Shown one piece after another: positions 57,844-64,000 of a stretch of DNA of 64,000 bases (position 1 is the first letter of the stretch; each line of letters begins with the position of its first letter). The stretch is from Pectobacterium aroidearum (lineage in GTDB: Bacteria > Pseudomonadota > Gammaproteobacteria > Enterobacterales > Enterobacteriaceae). The position numbers and the translations under genes were made by a program. The stretch covers positions 496,001 through 560,000 of the forward strand of contig NZ_CP065044.1 of NCBI RefSeq assembly GCF_015689195.1. The letters are read 5' to 3'. Under the pieces are notes generated by a model. That model searched no databases and had not been told where the DNA came from. It was given only the letters and a program-made list of their open reading frames with translations.

Positions 57844-58833
57844 TTAATGGGTTACTATCCCATAATTTTTATCATAGGGTTGCTGAGTATGAAGTACGCC
57901 ATAACATAGATGAACCAATTTCCTCATCGCCGCACCTATTGCCAACATCTTCGACTTTCCTTTTAGCAACAGCCGTTCGTACTGCGCTTTTACATGATGA
58001 TTATGGCTGATGGCAGCTATGGCACCCATATAGAGTTTTGCCCGAATGCCTGGTGGCCCTATTTTTGATAACCTTGCCCGACCACGTACCGAGCTGCCTG
58101 AGCGACGTTCAACAGGGATAACCCCCAGATATGAGGCCACCTGTTCTGCACTCCTAAAGTTATTGCTTCGGATTATTGCTAGCATGTTCCATCCGATTTG
58201 TTCACCAATACCACTAATCGACTTCAGAAGTGTCAGGTCATTTTTTAGCCTAGGATGCTTATCTATATGCTCCGCGATCAGACGCTCAATCCTTGCCAGT
58301 TCGTCCTTTAAATTTTGCTCAATCGATTCCAATGACCCCAAAATTTCTTCTGGAGGTCTTGTGGATTTTAGCGTGTTCAGACGATTTTCTATGCGTTGTT
58401 TATCATTCAGCAGATTATCCCTGTGCTGTAGCAATGCCTTGAGTTTCCTTACTGCTTCCGAAGGGGGAGCCCAGCTATCCGGTTGTTTTAAGCAGCCGTA
58501 ACAGGCAAGCACATAAGCATCAACCTTATCCGTTTTGGTCAATATCCCCATTCCTTTGGCGAATTCTCGTATCCGATGTGGATTTATCACGGACACCAGA
58601 ATACCAGCCTGATGGAGACCATAGGCCAGGTGTTCGTGATAAATACCGGTGGATTCTATTATGATATGAGCCTGAACGGGCTCGCACTTTTGCAACGCTA
58701 ACCATTGCGCCAGAGATTCTGTCGAGCTTGTGCCATTGGGTAAAACTTTTGTCTTACGCTTACCTTTAATGCCATCAACCAATAAGCACACATCAATAAA
58801 ACGTTTACTGATATCAATACCGACGTAATACAT
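57844..58833 (-). CDS. IS110-family DEDD recombinase (transposase)
   Basis: 329-residue recombinase with the IS110 layout: N-terminal RuvC-like DEDD domain (D7 in VGIDISK, E60 in IIIESTG, D102 and D105 in KTDKVDAY), a coiled-coil middle, and a C-terminal Transposase_20 domain with ISGIG (helix-hairpin-helix) and YLGVIPVERRSGSS, where S245 is the likely catalytic serine. Intact, so possibly active. ATG 58833 chosen (AAGGGGA upstream); a longer start at 58863 lies inside the 5' non-coding region. IS110 recombinases are guided by a bridge RNA encoded at the element's end. Confidence 0.9.
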   Translation of the reverse strand: MYYVGIDISKRFIDVCLLVDGIKGKRKTKVLPNGTSSTESLAQWLALQKCEPVQAHIIIESTGIYHEHLAYGLHQAGILVSVINPHRIREFAKGMGILTKTDKVDAYVLACYGCLKQPDSWAPPSEAVRKLKALLQHRDNLLNDKQRIENRLNTLKSTRPPEEILGSLESIEQNLKDELARIERLIAEHIDKHPRLKNDLTLLKSISGIGEQIGWNMLAIIRSNNFRSAEQVASYLGVIPVERRSGSSVRGRARLSKIGPPGIRAKLYMGAIAAISHNHHVKAQYERLLLKGKSKMLAIGAAMRKLVHLCYGVLHTQQPYDKNYGIVTH

Positions 58834-59001
58834 AATGATTTCCCCTTTCACAGAAACCGTCACGCCCGTTCCGCTTGTACATTCAGAGTCAATTCAATGC
58901 TCTTGGTAACCGTTCAATGTCAGTGTTGGCGTGAAAGGTGAAACAGAGGGTTTTAACTCAATCACAAGGTTTATCTTTGCCGCCCGTTGAAACTCTCTCT
59001 G

Positions 59002-59078
59002 TCCCATGTGGGGATAGCTAATCACCACATGGGATAAGATACAAGCGCCCTGTGTCGGGCGCGTGCTACGAGGTAGCA
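59002..59078 (-). ncRNA. Candidate IS110 bridge RNA, three consecutive hairpins
   Basis: In the element's 5' non-coding region: TCCCATGTGG (59002-59011) pairs with CCACATGGGA (59025-59034), a perfect 10-bp stem with a 13-base loop; GCGCCC (59045-59050) pairs with GGGCGC (59057-59062); TGCTAC (59064-59069) pairs with GTAGCA (59073-59078). Bridge RNAs of IS110 elements are encoded in this position and carry two guide loops. RNA ends are not known; 58834-59100 is the plausible span. No guide match to the flanks was worked out. Confidence 0.45.
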
Positions 59079-59164
59079 TGAAAATAACGACATCATCGCG
59101 CACGAAACCTCCCAGAGTCTGCATAAACATGCACCTGAAAGGCCTGACGAGAAATACACTTTAT

Positions 59165-59995
59165 TCATAGCCCACTGTATTCCTGCATCACCTGTTTCGC
59201 AGCTTTGATTACCAGCGCGCCGAGTTCCGTGACGCGGTCGTCCGTGATGCGAGATACGGGGCCAGAGATGGAAATGGCAGCGAAGGCTTCCTGATGTTCA
59301 TCCAGAATACAGGCCGCGATACAGCGTAACCCCAGCGCATGCTCTTCATCATCGAAGGAGTAACCCTGCTTGCGAATCAGCGACAAATTTTCCTTTAGGG
59401 CTTGTGGCGAGCTGAAAGTGTGCGGTGTGTAGCCGTGCAGCCCTTTCTTGTGCAGCAGTTGCGTGACCTGCGCATCGGGTAAATGCGCCAGAAACGCTTT
59501 CCCGGCACCGGAAGCATGCATCGGCAGCTTACCGCCGATCGGTGCAGACATACGCATCAGCGCCGTACATTGCACCTGATCGATGATGATCGCCTGACTG
59601 TCGGTCTGATCGAGTACAGCCAGATTGACGGTTTCGCCCGAGTCTTCCATCAACTTTCGTACTATCGGATGCACAATCGCCAGCAGGTTGCGGCTTTGCA
59701 GAAAGCTGCTGCCGACGATAAACGCGTGTGAGCCAATCGTCCACAGCCCCAGATCGCCAACCTGACGCACAAAGCCCTGCTGTTGCATAGTGGTGAGCAG
59801 ACGGTGAGTGGTGGAATTCGGTAAACCGGCCTGCTGAGCGAGGTCGGTTAGCGCCACGCTGCCGTTGGCTTTGGCGATATATTCAAGCAGCGTCAGGCCA
59901 CGGGTCAGCGACTGAACCTGCCCGGTTGGCTGTGCAGCGGTGCCCGTGCTGGCTCTGGGTTTTTTCCCGCGTTTAGCTGGCTCTGGTGGCGTCAT
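59165..59995 (-). CDS. iclR: Acetate operon repressor IclR
   Basis: Regulator of the glyoxylate operon. 276 residues (E. coli 274); N-terminal winged helix (SVALTDLAQQAGLPNSTTHRLLTTM) and C-terminal IclR ligand domain that binds glyoxylate and pyruvate (segment AVLDQTDSQAIIIDQVQC, then HASGAGKAF). ATG 59995 chosen (AAGGAAT upstream, MTPPEPAKRGKKP resembles the E. coli start); the frame runs on to 60055. Intact C-terminus, so the adjacent IS does not disrupt it. Regulates aceBAK and itself. Confidence 0.95.
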   Translation of the reverse strand: MTPPEPAKRGKKPRASTGTAAQPTGQVQSLTRGLTLLEYIAKANGSVALTDLAQQAGLPNSTTHRLLTTMQQQGFVRQVGDLGLWTIGSHAFIVGSSFLQSRNLLAIVHPIVRKLMEDSGETVNLAVLDQTDSQAIIIDQVQCTALMRMSAPIGGKLPMHASGAGKAFLAHLPDAQVTQLLHKKGLHGYTPHTFSSPQALKENLSLIRKQGYSFDDEEHALGLRCIAACILDEHQEAFAAISISGPVSRITDDRVTELGALVIKAAKQVMQEYSGL

Positions 59996-60018
59996 GGCGT
60001 CGATTCCTTTTTGTGGTA

Positions 60019-60034
60019 ATGGAATTGATTTTCG
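60019..60034 (+). promoter_or_regulatory. Possible IclR autoregulatory site
   Basis: ATGGAATTGATTTTCG, 24 bases before the iclR start, resembles the aceB operator core ATGGAAATTGTTTTTG. E. coli iclR is autoregulated. Confidence 0.55.
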
Positions 60035-60188
60035 TTTTTTTACCGCAGAATGCAACTCTTCTTTCTCTGTGTTTTTTATCGGTAAATGACCTGAAAAAGT
60101 CTCATGCTACACCGCGTTAGTACCTTTACGACTTATGCTAGGATAGGCGCAATATACATCGTATTTATTGGCCGGGGATGGGGTTCGC

Positions 60189-63100
60189 GTGAGTAATCGG
60201 GTAGACGAATTGCGGCGTCAGTTGGCGCAACGCATCATGGTGCTGGATGGTGGTATGGGAACCATGATCCAGGGTTATCGCCTGCAGGAAGCAGATTATC
60301 GCGGGGAGCGCTTTGCCGACTGGCCGAGCGATGTGAAGGGAAATAACGATCTACTGGTGCTCACCAGACCGCAGGTGATTAGCGAAATCCATGATGCCTA
60401 TCTGGAAGCCGGTGCCGACATTCTCGAAACCAACACCTTCAACGCCACCACGATTGCGATGGCGGACTATGACATGCAATCGCTGTCGGCGGAAATTAAT
60501 ACCGTCGCCGCACAGCTCGCGCGTGCCAGCGCGGACAAATGGACGGCGTTAACGCCGGATAAACCGCGTTATGTCGCGGGTGTGCTTGGCCCGACGAACC
60601 GCACTGCATCGATCTCTCCCGATGTTAACGATCCTGCATTTCGCAACGTGAGTTTTGATCAACTGGTGGACGCGTATCGTGAATCGACACGTGCACTGAT
60701 CGCGGGCGGCGTCGATCTGATCATGATCGAAACCATTTTCGATACGTTGAATGCTAAAGCGGCGAGCTTCGCGGTCGAAAGCGAATTTGAGGCACTGGGG
60801 ATCGTCTTGCCAGTGATGATTTCCGGCACGATTACGGATGCGTCAGGACGTACGCTATCCGGCCAGACAACTGAAGCGTTTTACAACTCTCTACGCCATT
60901 CTCGTCCGCTCTCGTTCGGTTTGAACTGTGCGCTGGGGCCGGATGAGTTGCGTCAGTATGTCGCCGAGCTGTCACGTATTTCAGAATGCTATGTGAGTGC
61001 GCACCCCAACGCAGGGTTGCCTAACGCCTTTGGGGAGTACGATTTAGATCCGGCCGATATGGCGAAACATATTGGCGAATGGGCGCGATCCGGTTTTCTG
61101 AATATCGTCGGTGGTTGCTGCGGATCGACTCCCGCGCATATTGCCGCGATGGCGAAAGTGGTGGAAGGCGTGCCGCCGCGCAAGCTGCCGGAGATCCCGG
61201 TCGCCTGCCGCTTATCCGGCCTGGAACCGCTGACTATCGATGCCAATACCCTGTTTGTTAACGTAGGTGAGCGGACCAACGTTACCGGTTCTGCACGTTT
61301 TAAACGACTGATTAAAGAAGAAAAATACAACGAAGCGCTGGATGTCGCCCGTCAGCAGGTGGAAAGCGGCGCGCAGATCATCGATATCAACATGGATGAA
61401 GGCATGCTGGATGCGGAGGCGGCGATGATCCGTTTCCTGAATCTTATTGCTGGCGAGCCGGATATTGCCCGTGTGCCGATCATGATCGACTCCTCAAAAT
61501 GGGACGTGGTTGAGAAAGGGCTTAAATGCATTCAGGGCAAGGGGATTGTTAACTCGATCTCCATGAAGGAAGGCGTGGAGGCCTTTGTCCACCATGCCAA
61601 ACTGGTACGGCGCTATGGTGCCGCCGTGGTGGTCATGGCCTTTGATGAAGTCGGTCAGGCAGATACTCGCGCACGTAAAATTGAAATTTGTCGCCGGGCC
61701 TACCGCATCCTGACGGAAGAAGTCGGTTTTCCACCGGAAGATATCATCTTCGATCCGAACATTTTCGCTGTGGCAACGGGGATCGACGAGCATAACAACT
61801 ACGCGGTGGATTTCATTGAGGCCTGTGCAGACATCAAGGCGCAACTGCCGCATGCGATGATCTCCGGCGGCGTGTCTAACGTCTCCTTCTCATTCCGTGG
61901 CAACGATCTGGTGCGTGAAGCGATCCACGCTGTCTTCCTCTATCACGCCATCCGCAACGGCATGGACATGGGGATCGTGAATGCCGGGCAATTGGCGATC
62001 TATGACGATCTCCCTGCGGAACTACGTGATGCGGTGGAGGATGTGATCCTGAACCGTCGCAGCGATGCCACCGAGCGCATGCTTGAGCTGGCGGAAAAAT
62101 ATCGCGGCAGCAAAACAGAAGATGAAGGCAGTAAAACGCAGGCGGAATGGCGCGGCTGGGATGTGAAGAAGCGTCTGGAATATTCGCTGGTGAAAGGCAT
62201 TACCGAATTTATTGAACTGGATACTGAAGAAGCGCGTCAGCAGGCCGCACGGCCGATAGAGGTCATTGAAGGCCCGTTGATGGATGGGATGAACGTTGTC
62301 GGCGACCTGTTCGGTGCAGGGAAAATGTTTCTGCCACAGGTAGTGAAATCTGCGCGTGTCATGAAGCAGGCGGTGGCCTACCTCGAACCCTATATTGAAG
62401 CCAGTAAAGCCAAAGGTACGTCAGCCGGAAAGATCCTGCTGGCGACGGTAAAAGGCGACGTTCACGATATCGGTAAAAATATCGTCGGCGTGGTGCTGCA
62501 ATGTAACAACTACGAGATTATCGATCTGGGCGTGATGGTGCCGACGGATAAAATTCTGAAGACCGCGCGTGAAGAGAAGGTCGATATCATCGGGCTGTCT
62601 GGGCTGATTACGCCGTCGCTGGATGAAATGGTCAATGTGGCGAAAGAGATGGAGCGTCAGGGCTTTACTCTGCCGCTACTGATTGGTGGCGCGACGACCT
62701 CTAAAGCGCACACCGCCGTGAAGATTGAACAAAACTATAGCGGCCCGACGGTCTACGTACAAAATGCGTCCCGCTCTGTCGGTGTGGTGTCGGCGCTGCT
62801 GTCCAGTACGCAACATGACGACTTTGTGGCGCGTACCCGTAAAGAGTACGAAACCGTGCGTATTCAGCACGCGCGTAAAAAGCCGAGAACGCCGCCGGTG
62901 ACGCTGGAAACAGCGCGTGCTAATGCCTCTGATCTGGATTGGGAAAGTTACACGCCGCCGATTGCGCACCGTCTGGGCGTTCAGGAAGTGACTGCCAGCA
63001 TTGAAACGCTGCGCAACTACATTGACTGGACGCCGTTCTTTATGACCTGGTCGCTGGCGGGGAAATATCCCCGCATTCTGGAAGATGAGGTGGTGGGAGA

Positions 63101-63872
63101 AGAAGCCAAGCGCCTGTTCGCCGATGCCAATGCGATGTTGGATGATTTATCCGTACGCGGGGCGCTGAATCCCCGTGGGGTAGTGGGATTATTCCCGGCG
63201 AATCGCGTTGGGGATGACGTCGTGATTTATACCGATGAACGACGCGACACGGTGCTGTCAGTCAGTCACCATCTGCGCCAACAGACGGAGAAAACCGATT
63301 TTCCGAACTACTGTCTATCCGACTTCGTGGCACCGAAGTCCAGCGGTAAACCGGATTATCTTGGTGCCTTCGCGGTGACCGGCGGGTTTGAAGAAGATAC
63401 GTTGGCCGACCAGTGGGAAGCCCAGCATGATGATTACAATAAGATCATGGTGAAGGCGATCTCTGACCGTCTGGCGGAAGCCTTTGCAGAATACCTGCAT
63501 GAGCGTGTGCGTAAGGTCTACTGGGGCTATGCGCCGAATGAGAACCTCAGTAATGAGCTGTTGATTCGAGAAAACTATCAGGGGATTCGCCCCGCGCCGG
63601 GCTATCCGGCTTGTCCAGATCACACGGAGAAAGTGCAAATCTGGCAGTTGCTGGATGTGGAAAAGCATACTGGCATGAAGTTAACTGAATCCTATGCCAT
63701 GTGGCCGGGCGCATCGGTATCCGGTTGGTACTTCAGCCACCCCGACAGCAAATACTTCGCCGTCGCGCAAATCCAACACGATCAGGTTGAGGATTACGCG
63801 GTGCGCAAAGGTATGGAAGTGAGTGACGTTGAGCGCTGGTTAGCACCAAATTTGGGCTATGATGCGGATTAA
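60189..63872 (+). CDS. metH: Cobalamin-dependent methionine synthase MetH
   Basis: Transfers methyl from methyl-tetrahydrofolate to homocysteine. 1227 residues, the same length as E. coli. GTG 60189 chosen with GGGGATGGGG upstream; a TTG-initiated longer frame opens at 60168. Domains: homocysteine/zinc (1-~325, zinc Cys in GLNCALGP and VGGCCGSTP), pterin-binding (~355-620), cap and B12-binding (DVHDIGKN motif near residue 757), and AdoMet reactivation (C-terminal; [21 protein letters not shown]). Adjacent to iclR, divergent. In E. coli it is MetJ/MetR regulated and I saw no clear Met box here. Confidence 0.98.
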   Translation: MSNRVDELRRQLAQRIMVLDGGMGTMIQGYRLQEADYRGERFADWPSDVKGNNDLLVLTRPQVISEIHDAYLEAGADILETNTFNATTIAMADYDMQSLSAEINTVAAQLARASADKWTALTPDKPRYVAGVLGPTNRTASISPDVNDPAFRNVSFDQLVDAYRESTRALIAGGVDLIMIETIFDTLNAKAASFAVESEFEALGIVLPVMISGTITDASGRTLSGQTTEAFYNSLRHSRPLSFGLNCALGPDELRQYVAELSRISECYVSAHPNAGLPNAFGEYDLDPADMAKHIGEWARSGFLNIVGGCCGSTPAHIAAMAKVVEGVPPRKLPEIPVACRLSGLEPLTIDANTLFVNVGERTNVTGSARFKRLIKEEKYNEALDVARQQVESGAQIIDINMDEGMLDAEAAMIRFLNLIAGEPDIARVPIMIDSSKWDVVEKGLKCIQGKGIVNSISMKEGVEAFVHHAKLVRRYGAAVVVMAFDEVGQADTRARKIEICRRAYRILTEEVGFPPEDIIFDPNIFAVATGIDEHNNYAVDFIEACADIKAQLPHAMISGGVSNVSFSFRGNDLVREAIHAVFLYHAIRNGMDMGIVNAGQLAIYDDLPAELRDAVEDVILNRRSDATERMLELAEKYRGSKTEDEGSKTQAEWRGWDVKKRLEYSLVKGITEFIELDTEEARQQAARPIEVIEGPLMDGMNVVGDLFGAGKMFLPQVVKSARVMKQAVAYLEPYIEASKAKGTSAGKILLATVKGDVHDIGKNIVGVVLQCNNYEIIDLGVMVPTDKILKTAREEKVDIIGLSGLITPSLDEMVNVAKEMERQGFTLPLLIGGATTSKAHTAVKIEQNYSGPTVYVQNASRSVGVVSALLSSTQHDDFVARTRKEYETVRIQHARKKPRTPPVTLETARANASDLDWESYTPPIAHRLGVQEVTASIETLRNYIDWTPFFMTWSLAGKYPRILEDEVVGEEAKRLFADANAMLDDLSVRGALNPRGVVGLFPANRVGDDVVIYTDERRDTVLSVSHHLRQQTEKTDFPNYCLSDFVAPKSSGKPDYLGAFAVTGGFEEDTLADQWEAQHDDYNKIMVKAISDRLAEAFAEYLHERVRKVYWGYAPNENLSNELLIRENYQGIRPAPGYPACPDHTEKVQIWQLLDVEKHTGMKLTESYAMWPGASVSGWYFSHPDSKYFAVAQIQHDQVEDYAVRKGMEVSDVERWLAPNLGYDAD

Positions 63873-64000
63873 ATTGCGACCTAAGTCGAGTATGACAACA
63901 TCAACCTTGGAGAGGTTGTCATCTCAACTATGTCAGTGAGGGGGCGTTTCGTGCGTGATAGACCACATTATTTCTCTGTGGCACTAGCGCCACGCCCGCT
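63873..64000. other. Non-coding tail after metH with palindromic structure
   Basis: 128 bases with no gene. ATGACAAC at 63890-63897 pairs with GTTGTCAT at 63914-63921 (no T run follows, so probably not a terminator). Further on, GGGCGT (63943-) pairs with ACGCCC near 63993, enclosing CCACA-TTATTTCTC-TGTGG. The structure could be the start of a repeat or a structured RNA that continues outside the window. Confidence 0.4.

Larger units (their letters stand above)
57781..59164. mobile_element. IS110-family insertion element between aceK and iclR
   Basis: The element contains one recombinase gene (57844-58833, minus strand), a short 3' non-coding end (57781-57843) and a long 5' non-coding end of about 330 bases (58834-59164). 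It lies between aceK and iclR, which are otherwise adjacent in E. coli. IS110 elements have no clear terminal inverted repeats, so the exact ends cannot be fixed from sequence alone; the limits given are those of the surrounding intergenic regions. The long 5' region puts it in the IS110 rather than the IS1111 group. Confidence 0.75.

Noticed and set aside
58894-59130. A 78-codon minus-strand frame in the 5' region of the IS110 element
   Set aside because: No recognisable family, covers the hairpins that look like a structured RNA, and IS110 elements normally have one gene.
63873-64000. Possible lysine riboswitch at the right edge, prompted by lysC lying downstream of metH in E. coli
   Set aside because: The conserved core strings of the L box are not present on either strand, and lysC is some genes further on in E. 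coli.

Overview
The window is chromosomal DNA of an enteric gamma-proteobacterium, most likely a soft-rot Pectobacterium or close relative. This rests on near-E. coli protein sequences throughout, conserved enterobacterial gene order, an ERIC repeat upstream of yheO, and a pmrCAB operon. The species call is inference; no search was run.

Layout. (1) 1-6.5 kb: yheS (cut by the left edge), kefG-kefB, yheV, slyD, slyX, fkpA. (2) 6.5-14.1 kb: a block lying between fkpA and yheO, which as I recall are neighbours in E. coli. It holds a MocR-type regulator divergent from a YggS-like PLP protein and a second-type serine hydroxymethyltransferase, then the pmrCAB (eptA-basR-basS) lipid A modification operon with a PmrA box, then an ERIC element. 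(3) 14.1-35.4 kb: yheO-tusDCB, the str operon (rpsL-rpsG-fusA-tuf), bfd-bfr, and the S10, spc and alpha ribosomal protein operons, including rpmJ and the L4 and S4 control leaders. (4) 35.4-45.4 kb: yhdN, arfA (a terminator hairpin sits inside the reading frame), mscL, trkA-rsmB-fmt-def, then divergent dprA-smg-yrdD-tsaC-aroE-yrdB, and convergent yrdA. (5) 45.5-51.1 kb: a complete rRNA operon, 16S-tRNA-Glu(TTC)-23S-5S, with P1, P2, boxA and terminator. (6) 51.1-63.9 kb: yjaA-like gene, metA (Met boxes), the glyoxylate operon aceB-aceA-aceK (IclR operator), an IS110-family insertion element, iclR and metH.

Functional picture. The middle is the translation core of the cell: ribosomal proteins, elongation factors, RNA polymerase alpha, Sec translocase and maturation factors. 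The right side couples methionine synthesis (metA, metH) with acetate and glyoxylate use (aceBAK, iclR). The left side handles potassium efflux, folding and envelope modification.

Most notable points: the IS110 element carries a 331-bp 5' non-coding region with three consecutive strong hairpins, a good candidate for a bridge RNA that programs the recombinase. The rRNA operon joins the left flank of E. coli rrnD to the right flank of E. coli rrnE, suggesting rrn-mediated rearrangement. arfA keeps its non-stop mRNA architecture. Three different palindromic repeat families (3955-4097, 13961-14102, 57647-57780) sit directly against gene ends.
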